64,000 nucleotides of DNA from Euzebya sp051004735 (GTDB lineage: Bacteria > Actinomycetota > Nitriliruptoria > Euzebyales > Euzebyaceae). The notes beneath the pieces are model-generated. The model saw nothing but the letters and a program-made list of their open reading frames with translations. It did not search any database and was not told the DNA's origin. Both the position numbers and the translations under genes were made by a program. Where the stretch lies: NCBI GenBank assembly GCA_051004735.1, contig JBPCKA010000103.1, positions 1-64,000 of the forward strand, read 5' to 3'. Shown in pieces: positions 1 through 9,077 of this stretch. Numbering within the stretch: position 1 is the first letter of the stretch; every line of letters begins with the position of its first letter.

Positions 1-130
1 AACCCTCACCGTTGACGGCACCACCGTCTCCGGACAGGCCGAAATCGTCGTCCCCGACATCCAGACCGCCAACGCCACCGTCCACCTCATCGACACCGTC
101 ATGATCCCCCCGAGCGTCTCGGGCGAGTAG
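1..130 (+). CDS. Fasciclin-domain protein, C-terminal fragment
   Basis: Only the last 42 codons are present, read from base 2; the gene starts left of the window. The translation ends in a stretch of the form I-Q-T-A-N-A-T-V-H-L-I-D-T-V-M-I-P-P, which matches the conserved second half (H2 box) of fasciclin/FAS1 domains, a secreted or surface adhesion fold. The stop TAG lies at 128-130 and is followed by two strong hairpins. Which kind of fasciclin protein it was (signal peptide, lipoprotein, number of repeats) cannot be seen. Confidence 0.75.
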   Translation, partial: TLTVDGTTVSGQAEIVVPDIQTANATVHLIDTVMIPPSVSGE

Positions 131-177
131 CACCCGACCGTGGGGCTGGAGCCCCACAGCAACACTGAGCTGAACAA

Positions 178-212
178 CCAAGGCCGGCCACCTCCACGGT
201 GGCCGGCCTTGG
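178..212. terminator. Bidirectional terminator-like hairpin
   Basis: A perfect 15-bp inverted repeat (178-192 pairs with 198-212, 5-base loop) sits between the convergent ends of the fasciclin gene and the CWB2 gene, where a shared terminator is expected. A short T-rich stretch (217-222) follows on the + strand. A second, smaller hairpin (140-147 with 150-157) lies just upstream. Confidence 0.75.
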
Positions 213-225
213 TGCGTTTCTTGCG

Positions 226-2220
226 TCAGCCGTAGCGGACCTGGGCGACGCCGTAGTCCTCGATGGGGATGTCACTGCTGTTGACGTCGAACTTCCCGTT
301 TCCGTTGCCCGCCACCACCGCGATGGTGGCGCAGTCAGTCCCGGTGGTGTTGTTGACCTCGAAGGTGACCCGTCCGTCACTGGCGGCCTGGACCCCGCCG
401 ATGGCCGTGTCAGGCCCGGCCGGCTGACCATTGATTGCCGTGATCATTATCGCACCGGTCTCACTGGCTCCGAACCCGTCGGCCCCACCATCATTATCGG
501 CGTCGGTGAAGACATCCGGGCCGCTACCGAAGACTTGGGTCTTGTCGCAGGGGAACAGCACGACAGTCAGTGTCCGGGTGATCGGCCTGCCATCAAAGCG
601 ACCCTCCACCACGAACCCCGTGGCCGTGCCCACGGTCGCGTCCACAGGTCCGGTCGGTGTGATGAGGTAGACGTGATGTGACGAGGTTCCCGACTCGGGC
701 ACGGCGCCGAAACGAACCTCGGCAACCCCGTAGCGAACAGTCGGTCGACCCTGGCTGTCAACGGGCACACCGGGATTGTTGCCCTGCGCCGGCACCGCGA
801 CGACCACGGCGCAGTCCGGATCAAACGCCGACACCTGAATTCCCAGTCGGCCGTCCTGCGCTTGCGCACCTGGCACCACTGTTTTGTCTTCGATGTTGGC
901 GTTGTTGATGCCCGTGATCAGGCTGGTGCCCGTCTGGGTGGTTCCGTAGCCGTCGGCGAAGCCAAGTGAGCTGAACACGGGGAACAGTGCAGAGCCGTCA
1001 CCGTCAATCTGGACCAGGTCGCAGGGGAACAACGCGACGTCGAGTGATTGCACATCGCCCAGTCCGCTGACCGACACGGTGTCGACCAGCCCAGGATCGG
1101 TTTCAAGCAGCAGGGGGGTGACGGCGAAATCGGGAAGGGCATCGTCACCAACTGAACCACCGCCCAGGTCACTGCAGGTTTCAGCGGCTGTCTCCGCGCT
1201 CTGCAGGACCGCCGTGCTCAGCGCCGCCTGGCCGCCGATGGCCTGCACCACCTCGATCACATCACAACGGGTGGCGAAGTAGGTGAGCGCAGTTCGGGGC
1301 AGAAGGTCGGGGTTGGCGCTAAGAACCAGCGGTCGGCCGAAGCGACCACCCAGTTGACCCGCAGTCAGCGCGTCGGGGAAGTCATCACCACGCGCCAACA
1401 TGATCGAGTCCTCGGTGAAGGAATAGTTCTGCTGGGTCCATTCAGCAACGATCGTCGCCGTCTCGACCCGATCCGCGCCCCCCAGCCGGACGACCGCGCG
1501 GCCGTCGCTGCGGATCTGGGTCGCCACGGATTCGGAGATGGCCGCCGTCCCGCCCAGGATGACCACCTGCTCGACGTCGCTGCGATCCATGAAGCTGCTG
1601 ACCTCATCGGGCAGATTGCCTGGTTCGGCGTACAGGACCGGCGTCGGGCCGGCATAGGCAGCGGGGCTGCCGGCCAGCGCATCCGGGAAGTTCTCTCCAC
1701 TGGCCAGCAGGATGCTCCGCAAGCCATTGATCGACGGCAGATCAGCGATGTCCACAGCTTCGGTCGCGACCTGCACAGCGGTGTCGTACTGGTTCTGACC
1801 GGCCAGGCGGGTGACGCTGTAATCCTGGGCCAGTTCGCTGGCGACGGCCTGGGAGATGCTCTGCACACTGCCGACCAGGATGATGTCGGTCACCCCCAAC
1901 TCCTGCAGCGCCGTGGCCGTCGCCGGCGGAACCGTGTCCTGCCGGACCAGCAGAATGGCGGCGTTGCTCGCACCGGCCAATGCAGTGGCAGTCAGGGCGT
2001 CCTGGGCGGTGTCCGCCGTGGCGATCACCGCCTGACGGGTTCCCTGCGGGAATGCCTGCGCGGCGATGGCCGCGGCAGTGGCGGTCCGTTCTGGCCCCTC
2101 GATGCGTGCGGGGGTCACGTCTTCCACCGCGCTGGCCGGGGGGCTGACTACAAAGGCCAGACCCAGCGCCAGGCAGACGACGACAACGGGCAGGACACGG
2201 GAACGGCTCAGGAGATTCAC
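226..2220 (-). CDS. Secreted cell-wall-binding repeat 2 (CWB2) protein
   Basis: A 664-aa exported surface protein. GTG at 2220 is chosen because an AAGGTGG ribosome site precedes it and it opens directly on a signal peptide: a basic start, a hydrophobic run V-V-V-V-C-L-A-L-G-L, then A-S-A. Upstream codons in the frame give no secretion-like start. Residues about 35-350 hold three CWB2 (PF04122) repeats with the typical F-P-D-A-L and I-L-G-G/V-G-S motifs; these repeats bind wall polymers non-covalently. The C-terminal half is two tandem copies of a roughly 130-residue domain, each with F-P-C-D near its start, A-D-G-x-G in the middle, D-C-A and Y-G-V-A-x-V-R-x-G at the end. I do not recognise this domain. 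Divergent from recQ. Confidence 0.85.
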   Translation of the reverse strand: MNLLSRSRVLPVVVVCLALGLAFVVSPPASAVEDVTPARIEGPERTATAAAIAAQAFPQGTRQAVIATADTAQDALTATALAGASNAAILLVRQDTVPPATATALQELGVTDIILVGSVQSISQAVASELAQDYSVTRLAGQNQYDTAVQVATEAVDIADLPSINGLRSILLASGENFPDALAGSPAAYAGPTPVLYAEPGNLPDEVSSFMDRSDVEQVVILGGTAAISESVATQIRSDGRAVVRLGGADRVETATIVAEWTQQNYSFTEDSIMLARGDDFPDALTAGQLGGRFGRPLVLSANPDLLPRTALTYFATRCDVIEVVQAIGGQAALSTAVLQSAETAAETCSDLGGGSVGDDALPDFAVTPLLLETDPGLVDTVSVSGLGDVQSLDVALFPCDLVQIDGDGSALFPVFSSLGFADGYGTTQTGTSLITGINNANIEDKTVVPGAQAQDGRLGIQVSAFDPDCAVVVAVPAQGNNPGVPVDSQGRPTVRYGVAEVRFGAVPESGTSSHHVYLITPTGPVDATVGTATGFVVEGRFDGRPITRTLTVVLFPCDKTQVFGSGPDVFTDADNDGGADGFGASETGAIMITAINGQPAGPDTAIGGVQAASDGRVTFEVNNTTGTDCATIAVVAGNGNGKFDVNSSDIPIEDYGVAQVRYG

Positions 2221-2321
2221 AAGGCCACCTTGCCAGGAAATCGGTGGATGCGGAAACGTATTCGCCATCTGGTCCGCATCGGGGTCCGCGCATGTCACAC
2301 GCCCGTGCGATCGTGCTAGGC

Positions 2322-4475
2322 ATGTCTGACACCGATGAGATGGATCTGGCGGAGCACACGCAGCAGTTGATCCGCCAACTCGCGGGAGCCGACGCCGCCA
2401 TCCGCCCCGATCAGTTGAAGGCGATCGCCGCCCTACTGGGCGGGAATCGGGTCCTGGTGGTCCAGCGGACGGGTTGGGGCAAGACCGCTGTGTACCTGTT
2501 GGCCACCGCACTGTGCCGCCAGGGTTGGGGGCGCGAACGCCCCGGCGGACCGACCCTGCTGGTCTCCCCTCTGCTGGCCCTGATGCGCGACCAGCTGCTG
2601 GCGGCCCAACGGATCGGGATCAAGGCCGCCACCATCAACTCCGCCAACGTGGCCCAGTGGGCCCAGGTCGAGGACGAGGTGGCCGCCGACCAGGTGGACC
2701 TGCTGCTGATCTCACCCGAGCGACTGAACCATCCGGGCTTTCGCGAGCGGGTGTGGCCGGCTCTGGTGGACCGTGTGGGCCTGGTGGTGATCGACGAGGC
2801 GCACTGCATCTCCGACTGGGGGCACGACTTCAGACCTGACTACCGCCGTATCGCCGACGTCATCACCGACCTGTCGCGCTCGCGTGGGCCAGGACAGCCC
2901 GCAGTCGGGGTCCTGGCCACCACGGCCACTGCAAACGACCGTGTCGTCGCCGATGTGCAGTCCCAACTTGGTCAGCAACCGGTGACCTTGCGCGGACCGC
3001 TGGACCGCGCCTCGCTGCATCTGACGGTGCATCGTCTTGACCACTCCCAGCGCCTGGCGTGGATGGCCGACTGGATTCCCACGGTTGAGGGGTCCGGGAT
3101 CGTGTACTGCCTGACGGTCGCCGACACCGAGTTGGTCACATCGTTTCTGACCAGCCGGGGTGTGGACGCCGTTGCCTATTCAGGGTCACTGGACTCAGCC
3201 GAGCGCCAGCGGCTGGAGGTCGACCTGAAGGCCGGTCGGGTGAAGGTCGTCGTGGCCACGTCCGCCCTGGGGATGGGCTTTGACAAACCGGACCTGACCT
3301 TTGTGATCCATCACGGCGTGCCTTCCTCACCGGTGGCCTACTACCAGGCCATCGGACGTGCCGGGCGGGCTGTTCCTCACGCCGACGTGATCGCACTGCC
3401 AGGTCTTGACGACGCCGACGTGTGGCGGTACTTCGAGTCCGCCTCGATGCCGCGCCAGGGATTCGTGGATGCCATCCTGGTCGCCCTCAACGAGTCCAAC
3501 CCGATCTCCGTGCCCGCCCTTGAGACCCAGGTCAACGCAGGACGGTCTCGTTTGGATGCGGCGCTGAAGATCCTGGATGTGGACGGAGTCGTGCGTCGGG
3601 TCAGCGGAGGCTGGGTGGCCACCGGACGCCGTTGGAGTCCCGACGCTCAGCGACTGGAGGGCGTGGCCGCAGCACGGCGCGAGGAGGCACAGGCCATGCG
3701 TCGCTACCTCGCGGCACACAGCTGCCTGATGCAGCAACTGCTGGATCATCTTGATGATCCGGTGGTCACCACGGACTGGACGTGTGGCAGGTGCATGGTG
3801 TGTGACCCGGCACAGCCAGCCGCGTCGTGGGCCGCAACGGAGGACACGACCCGCGAGGCCCTGGCGTTTCTGCGCACCCGTGACGTGGTGATCGAGTCGC
3901 GCCGGATGTGGCCCAGCGGCCTGGCCGAACGTGCCGGCCGAATCCCGACTCAGCGCCAGGCCCGCGAAGGCCGGGCGCTGGCACGGGGACGGGATCCTGG
4001 GTGGAATGACATCGTCCGGGTGCTTCTTGCTCCACAGGCACGGCCGGATGATCCCGCAGTGGCTCACTGCGTAGAGGACGTCGTCCAGGGATTGACGGGC
4101 GTCTTGGCACGGTGGCAGTGGGACAGCCGTCCGACCTGGGTGACGTCCGTGCCCTCACGCCAACGACCATGGCTGATGCCGTTGCTGGGTCAGCGCATCG
4201 GGGCTCTGGGTCACCTGCCCTACCTGGAGGTGTTCACGACGGGCCCGGCGGACCGTTCCTCCCAAGCGGCCATGGGCAACTCCGCCCACGCGGCAGCCAA
4301 CGCGATCAATGCGATCAGGATTGCCGACGCCGCCCTGGCCACCGCACCGTCCGGACCGGTACTGCTGTTGGATGACACCCGGCTGTCCGGTTGGACGCTC
4401 ACGGTGGCAGCCGATGCGTTGACAGGGGCAGGGGTCGCAGAGGTGTTGCCCCTGGTGGTGCAGCGTGGCTATTGA
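2322..4475 (+). CDS. recQ: RecQ-family DNA helicase with PRTase-like C-terminus
   Basis: ATP-dependent 3'-5' DNA helicase (SF2) for recombination and repair, 717 aa. Visible motifs: Walker A Q-R-T-G-W-G-K-T, DEAH box within D-E-A-H-C-I-S-D-W-G-H-D-F, motif III A-T-T-A-T-A-N, motif V/VI V-A-T-S-A-L-G-M-G-F-D-K-P and Y-Y-Q-A-I-G-R-A-G-R. A Cys cluster in the RecQ zinc region (H-S-C-L-M-Q-Q-L-L, then W-T-C-G-R-C-M-V-C) follows. The last 40 residues carry L-L-L-D-D-T-R-L-S-G-W-T-L-T, the PRPP loop of phosphoribosyltransferases, a tail seen in actinobacterial RecQ relatives. ATG 2322 is preferred; ATG 2292 in frame is possible, and neither has a strong ribosome site. Confidence 0.9.
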   Translation: MSDTDEMDLAEHTQQLIRQLAGADAAIRPDQLKAIAALLGGNRVLVVQRTGWGKTAVYLLATALCRQGWGRERPGGPTLLVSPLLALMRDQLLAAQRIGIKAATINSANVAQWAQVEDEVAADQVDLLLISPERLNHPGFRERVWPALVDRVGLVVIDEAHCISDWGHDFRPDYRRIADVITDLSRSRGPGQPAVGVLATTATANDRVVADVQSQLGQQPVTLRGPLDRASLHLTVHRLDHSQRLAWMADWIPTVEGSGIVYCLTVADTELVTSFLTSRGVDAVAYSGSLDSAERQRLEVDLKAGRVKVVVATSALGMGFDKPDLTFVIHHGVPSSPVAYYQAIGRAGRAVPHADVIALPGLDDADVWRYFESASMPRQGFVDAILVALNESNPISVPALETQVNAGRSRLDAALKILDVDGVVRRVSGGWVATGRRWSPDAQRLEGVAAARREEAQAMRRYLAAHSCLMQQLLDHLDDPVVTTDWTCGRCMVCDPAQPAASWAATEDTTREALAFLRTRDVVIESRRMWPSGLAERAGRIPTQRQAREGRALARGRDPGWNDIVRVLLAPQARPDDPAVAHCVEDVVQGLTGVLARWQWDSRPTWVTSVPSRQRPWLMPLLGQRIGALGHLPYLEVFTTGPADRSSQAAMGNSAHAAANAINAIRIADAALATAPSGPVLLLDDTRLSGWTLTVAADALTGAGVAEVLPLVVQRGY

Positions 4476-4502
4476 TCGCAAGCCATCCAGCAGGGCGCGC
4501 GT

Positions 4503-5303
4503 TCAGTCCCAGTCAGGTGCGAACGGCGGGTCGATGACCCGCTGATCCTTGGGTAGTTGATCGATGGCAGCAGTGTCCTCACCCTGCAACGCAGGCATCG
4601 AAAGGACATCGAGGTTGGCCCGCAGGTGTTCCTCGCTGGTTGCCTTGGGGATGGCGGCCACACCTTCCTGGTCCAGCAGCCACCGCAGCGCGACTTGTGC
4701 CGGACTGGCATCTCTGGCTCCGGCGATGTTGGTTATGACAGGGTTGCGGAGCAGCCTGCCTCGAGCCAGAGGGGAATAGGCGGTCACAATGGCATCGACG
4801 GCTCGAACAGCCTCGATGACCGCTGACTGGTCCAGCAGGGCGTGATACTCGACCTGGTTGGCGGTGATCTCCGCGGCCGCTGCAGCTCTTTTGACCTGTT
4901 CGGCCGTGAAGTTGCTGACGCCCAGGTGACGGACCAGGTCACGCTCCTTCAACTGCTGCATCGCAGCCAAAGTCTGCTCGACGGTGTCGATCGAGGTCGG
5001 CCAGTGGATCAGCAGCAGATCCAGATAGTCGACTCCTAGCCTGTCCAGGGACGTCTGGGTCGAGGAGATGACGTCGTCAGGCTCCAAATTGTCCTGCGCC
5101 AGCTTGGTCGTCAGCCAGATCGAAGCTCGGTCGACGCCGCTGGCCGCGATCCCGCGTCCCACCTGGGCTTCGTTCTGATACATCTGAGCGGTGTCGACAT
5201 GGCGGTAGCCCATGTCCAGGCCCGTCTGGACCGATCGTGTGGCCTGGTCACCTTCCAGTTCCCATGTTCCAAGTCCGAGCCGGGGCATTGTCATGATGGT
5301 CAT
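4503..5303 (-). CDS. Aldo/keto reductase (2,5-diketogluconate reductase type)
   Basis: NADPH-dependent aldo/keto reductase, 266 aa, cytoplasmic TIM barrel. The tetrad is visible: Asp in H-V-D-T-A-Q, Tyr in M-Y-Q-N-E, Lys in L-T-T-K-L and His in L-L-I-H-W-P. The end P-P-F-A-P-D-W-D is characteristic of the AKR5/YvgN group. Start ATG 5303 has a GGAG about 11 bases upstream; two further in-frame ATGs lie upstream (5366 being the furthest) and one (5291) downstream. It follows the phosphotransferase gene by about 60 bases and may be co-transcribed. The substrate is unknown. Confidence 0.85.
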   Translation of the reverse strand: MTIMTMPRLGLGTWELEGDQATRSVQTGLDMGYRHVDTAQMYQNEAQVGRGIAASGVDRASIWLTTKLAQDNLEPDDVISSTQTSLDRLGVDYLDLLLIHWPTSIDTVEQTLAAMQQLKERDLVRHLGVSNFTAEQVKRAAAAAEITANQVEYHALLDQSAVIEAVRAVDAIVTAYSPLARGRLLRNPVITNIAGARDASPAQVALRWLLDQEGVAAIPKATSEEHLRANLDVLSMPALQGEDTAAIDQLPKDQRVIDPPFAPDWD

Positions 5304-5362
5304 GCACTGACCATCTCCACACATGAATGTCGCGACACCTCGGACTGGAATCTGTCCGACAG

Positions 5363-6052
5363 TCAACCCGATGACGAGCGGGCCCAGATGGCAAGTCTGC
5401 GCATCCGGTCATGTTCGGCCGGAGTGTGATTGGTGTCGGTCAACCGCTGGGCAACGGCGGCGGGAATCGCCCTGCGGGCGGCCTGACGGTCGACCCGGCT
5501 GAGGAAAGCCCGCAGGAACAGTCGGCGGCCCAGTGGAACGACCAGGCGATCAACCCCCTCCAGCGGTGGTTCCACGCACGCGAACAGCAACCAGGTGTCG
5601 GCGACGTCGAAGGCCGGGTCGCCTGCCGAGGCATTGGACCAGTCGATGACCATGGGACCCTGTGGTGAGATCAGCACGTTCATGGGATGCAGGTCACGAT
5701 GCACGACGCGGTCTCCGGGCAGGGGGGCCTGACCCAACCACTGCGGCGCGGGGATCTGGTGCAGTCGCTGGTGCAGGTCCGCAAGGATCCGCCCGTAGGA
5801 GATCACCGGGAACGGTGGCTTACCGACCCGATCCATCATCATGGGACCGTCGATGCGATCCATCACCAGGAACCCCTCACCGGCATCGTGAACCGTCGGC
5901 ACGGGGTAGCCGAACGTCTGGACGTGGCGCATGATCTGGGCTTCCTCGACCAGACTTCGCCCGTCTCGGGGCACGCGCAACACCAGGTCCGGCCCGTGCT
6001 GGAAGATCTCCGAATCACGACCCTCGGCGATCTTCGGCCCGTTTGGCCTCAC
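5363..6052 (-). CDS. Aminoglycoside phosphotransferase/choline kinase-fold protein
   Basis: Kinase-like small-molecule phosphotransferase (APH superfamily), 229 aa. The catalytic loop is V-V-H-R-D-L-H-P-M-N-V-L and the metal-binding segment is V-I-D-W-S-N-A-S-A-G-D-P; the N-terminal V-L-R-V-P region carries the ATP lobe strands. It is shorter than most APH proteins (about 260-300 aa) at the N-terminus. The start is GTG 6052 and no better upstream codon is visible. Nothing here points to antibiotic resistance; metabolite kinase is equally likely. Divergent from the acyl-CoA ligase. Confidence 0.75.
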   Translation of the reverse strand: MRPNGPKIAEGRDSEIFQHGPDLVLRVPRDGRSLVEEAQIMRHVQTFGYPVPTVHDAGEGFLVMDRIDGPMMMDRVGKPPFPVISYGRILADLHQRLHQIPAPQWLGQAPLPGDRVVHRDLHPMNVLISPQGPMVIDWSNASAGDPAFDVADTWLLFACVEPPLEGVDRLVVPLGRRLFLRAFLSRVDRQAARRAIPAAVAQRLTDTNHTPAEHDRMRRLAIWARSSSG

Positions 6053-6238
6053 CGCGACACGGCCATGGGAAATGTGACCGTGTGGGCGATTTTGACGGCC
6101 TGTGCCATTGTCGACGTCGGCATGCTGGTGATGTCCCCTACCATCTTCTACATGTGCCGCTCACCCTACTCCGTCCTCAAGTTCGGGTGAGCCGGTGGCC
6201 CCGGATATGGCTGGAACGTGGAGTGCAAGGGATCGCAG

Positions 6239-7894
6239 ATGACAGAGTTGTCCTACGTCGCAGGAACCTCCGACACGCCGCTATTGTGTCGCACAATCGG
6301 GGCGGAGTTGGACCTTGCGGCCGCTGAGGTACCCGACCGGCTGGCCGTGGTCAGCCGTCACCAGAACCTGCGCTGGACCTACGCCGAACTGCATGGCACC
6401 GTCGAACTGGCAGCACGTGCCCTTTTGGACCTCGGGGTCGCCAAGGGCGATCGGGTGGGCATGTGGAGTCCCAACCACATCGAATGGATGGTGGTGCAGT
6501 ACGCCACCGCCAAGGTCGGGGCGATCCTGGTCAACGTCAACCCGGCCTACCGCACCCACGAACTTCGCTACGCCATGGACCATGCCGGCATGTCGGTCCT
6601 GATCGCCGCTCGAAACTTCCGTGCCACCGACTACGTGGACATGATTGATCAGGTCCGCGGGGACCTCCCCTCACTGCGTCACATCGTGCTGCTTGGGCCA
6701 GACGATGCTCCGCAATGGGCACAGTCCTGGCCGACCTTCATGGAGCGCAGCGCCAACGTAGACGTAGGCGATCTCCGCGAACGCGAAGCGACCCTGGACC
6801 CCGACGACGCCATCAACATCCAGTACACCTCCGGTACCACCGGGGCGCCCAAGGGCGCGACCCTGTCGCATCACAACATCCTGAACAACGGCTACTTCGT
6901 GGCCGAACGGATGGCCATCACCGGCGCTGACGTCTTGTGCCTGAACGTGCCGTTCTATCACTGCTTCGGGATGGTGATGGGCAACCTGGGTTTCCTGACA
7001 CACAGGGCCACCGTCGTGCTGCCGGCCGAGGCATTCGATCCCGCGCTCAGCCTGGCGGCCGTTCAGGAGGAGGGCTGCACGGCGTTCTACGGGGTCCCCA
7101 CCATGTTCATTGCGGTGCTTGACCACGACGATCTGGCCACGACCGACACCTCGAGTTTGCGGACCGGTTGCATGGCAGGGTCACCCTGCCCGGTCGAGGT
7201 GATGAAGCGGACGATGGACGCTCTGGGGATGACCGCGGTGACGATCGCCTACGGCATGACCGAGACATCGCCGGTGTCCTTCCAATCGGGAACCGACGAT
7301 GACATCGAATCTCGCGTGTCGACCGTGGGACGCATCCATCCGTTCGTCGAGGTCAAGATCGTCGACCCGGAAACTGGCCGGATCCTGCCGCGCGGGCAGA
7401 CCGGCGAACTGTGCACCAGGGGTTACTCGGTCATGCTGGGCTACTGGGACGACGCCGAGGCGACCGCGCAGGCCATCGACGCCACCCGCTACATGCACAC
7501 CGGGGACCTTGCGGTCATGCGTGAGGATGGCTACGTCAACATCGTCGGACGCATCAAGGACATGATCATCCGCGGTGGGGAGAACATCTATCCGCGCGAG
7601 GTGGAGGAGTTCCTCTACACCCATGCCGACATCGCCGATGTGCAGGTCTTCGGGGTCCCCGATGCCAAATATGGCGAAGCAGTCGCCGCCTGGGTGGTCC
7701 GCCGCGAGGGCACCGAACTGGACCACGAAGGTCTGGTTGCCTTCTGCAAAGGGCAGATTGCCACTTTCAAAATCCCCGCACACAGCCAGTTCGTCGAGGA
7801 GTTCCCGATGACGGTCACCGGTAAGATTCAGAAGTTCAAGATGCGCCAGGAGATGATGCAGCAGTTGGGCCTCAAGAAGCAGACGACAGCCTGA
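6239..7894 (+). CDS. Fatty acyl-CoA synthetase (AMP-binding, FadD-like)
   Basis: Activates a carboxylic acid to its CoA thioester through an acyl-adenylate; 551 aa. Motifs in order: P-loop Y-T-S-G-T-T-G-A-P-K-G near residue 196, Y-G-M-T-E-T near 338, T-G-D-L and G-R-I-K-D-M-I-I-R-G-G-E-N-I-Y-P hinge region, and the catalytic lysine in P-M-T-V-T-G-K-I-Q near the end. ATG 6239 is chosen for the AAGGGA ribosome site 6 bases upstream; a GTG at 6218 is in frame. The thiolase follows 28 bases later, so the pair probably serves fatty-acid activation and cleavage. Medium- or long-chain acids are the likely substrates. Confidence 0.88.
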   Translation: MTELSYVAGTSDTPLLCRTIGAELDLAAAEVPDRLAVVSRHQNLRWTYAELHGTVELAARALLDLGVAKGDRVGMWSPNHIEWMVVQYATAKVGAILVNVNPAYRTHELRYAMDHAGMSVLIAARNFRATDYVDMIDQVRGDLPSLRHIVLLGPDDAPQWAQSWPTFMERSANVDVGDLREREATLDPDDAINIQYTSGTTGAPKGATLSHHNILNNGYFVAERMAITGADVLCLNVPFYHCFGMVMGNLGFLTHRATVVLPAEAFDPALSLAAVQEEGCTAFYGVPTMFIAVLDHDDLATTDTSSLRTGCMAGSPCPVEVMKRTMDALGMTAVTIAYGMTETSPVSFQSGTDDDIESRVSTVGRIHPFVEVKIVDPETGRILPRGQTGELCTRGYSVMLGYWDDAEATAQAIDATRYMHTGDLAVMREDGYVNIVGRIKDMIIRGGENIYPREVEEFLYTHADIADVQVFGVPDAKYGEAVAAWVVRREGTELDHEGLVAFCKGQIATFKIPAHSQFVEEFPMTVTGKIQKFKMRQEMMQQLGLKKQTTA

Positions 7895-7922
7895 GACCGA
7901 CCACCAACCACAGGAGTGAGTC

Positions 7923-9065
7923 ATGCGCGATGCCGTGATCGTTGATGCCGTCCGCACGCCGACCGGTAGGCGCAACGGCGCGTTGTCCGGCGTCCATCCT
8001 GTCGACCTGTCCGCCCACGTCCTGTCGGCGTTGATCGACCGAAACGGGGTGGATCCCGGTCTGGTCGAGGATGTCATCTGGGGCTGCGTGTCCCAGACCG
8101 GCGAGCAGACGTTTGACATTGCCCGCACCGCCGTGCTGGCCGCCGGGTGGCCCGAGTCGGTTCCCGGCACCACGGTGGACCGGCAATGCGGATCCTCACA
8201 GCAGGCAGTGCATTTCGCCGCGGCAGGACTGATTGCCGGTCACTATGACGTCGTCGTGGCGGGCGGCGTGGAGTCGATGAGTCGGGTACCGATGGGTTCG
8301 GCCAAGGGCGACGCCGATCCCTTGGGCAGCCGTTACGCCCAGCGCTACGGAGCGAGCTTCCCGAACCAGGGCGTCGGAGCTGAGGAAATTGCCGATCGTT
8401 GGGGAATCACCCGTCAACAGATGGATGAGTTGGCTGTGTCATCACACGAGAAGGCCGCCTCGGCAACCGATCAGGGCCGGTTTGAGGCGGAGATCGCGCC
8501 AGTCCCCACGCAAGCCGGCGCCGTCGGTCAGGACGAGGGTATCCGCCGGGACACCTCGATGGAGGTGTTGGCCAAGCTGAAGCCTGCCTTTGCCTCCGAC
8601 GGCAAGGTCACGGCTGGCAACTCCTCACAGATCTCCGACGGGTCGGCAGCCCTGCTGATGATGACCAGCCAGAAGGCGCGGGAGTTGGGGTTGACCCCAC
8701 TGGCCCGTATTCACACCGCGGTGTTGGCGGCGGTGTCGCCGATGCCGATGCTGCACGCGCCGATGCCGGCGACCGAGAAGGCACTGTCCCGCTCGGGCCT
8801 GTCGTTGGCCGACATCGGTGCATTCGAGGTCAACGAGGCGTTCGCCTCGGTTCCCCTGGCATGGCTGTCCGACATCGGGGCCGAGGAGAAGACCATGAAC
8901 CCCAACGGTGGGGCCATCGCGCTGGGCCATCCGCTTGGCGGCTCTGGTGCGCGTCTGATGACGACGCTGGTCCATCACATGCACCAGGCCGGCATCCGCT
9001 ACGGCCTGCAGACCATGTGTGAGGGTGGCGGTCAGGCCAACGCCACCATTCTCGAGGGCCTGTAG
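7923..9065 (+). CDS. Acetyl-CoA acetyltransferase (thiolase)
   Basis: Thiolase of 380 aa that cleaves 3-ketoacyl-CoA or condenses acetyl-CoA. The nucleophile is Cys89 in V-D-R-Q-C-G-S-S; the other active-site motifs are E-V-N-E-A-F-A, G-G-A-I-A-L-G-H-P (His) and C-E-G-G-G near the end. A clear AGGAG lies 7 bases before ATG 7923. Directly downstream of the acyl-CoA ligase in the same orientation, consistent with a beta-oxidation operon. It ends 12 bases from the convergent LLM gene. Confidence 0.92.
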   Translation: MRDAVIVDAVRTPTGRRNGALSGVHPVDLSAHVLSALIDRNGVDPGLVEDVIWGCVSQTGEQTFDIARTAVLAAGWPESVPGTTVDRQCGSSQQAVHFAAAGLIAGHYDVVVAGGVESMSRVPMGSAKGDADPLGSRYAQRYGASFPNQGVGAEEIADRWGITRQQMDELAVSSHEKAASATDQGRFEAEIAPVPTQAGAVGQDEGIRRDTSMEVLAKLKPAFASDGKVTAGNSSQISDGSAALLMMTSQKARELGLTPLARIHTAVLAAVSPMPMLHAPMPATEKALSRSGLSLADIGAFEVNEAFASVPLAWLSDIGAEEKTMNPNGGAIALGHPLGGSGARLMTTLVHHMHQAGIRYGLQTMCEGGGQANATILEGL

Positions 9066-9077
9066 CGTCACAGGTCC

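Noticed and set aside
1354..2319. A 321-codon + strand frame inside the CWB2 gene
   Set aside because: Antisense shadow; the CWB2 repeats on the minus strand explain the region.
5363..6052. The APH-fold protein as an antibiotic-resistance gene
   Set aside because: Only the general kinase motifs are present; it is short and sits beside a metabolic reductase, with no resistance-specific features.
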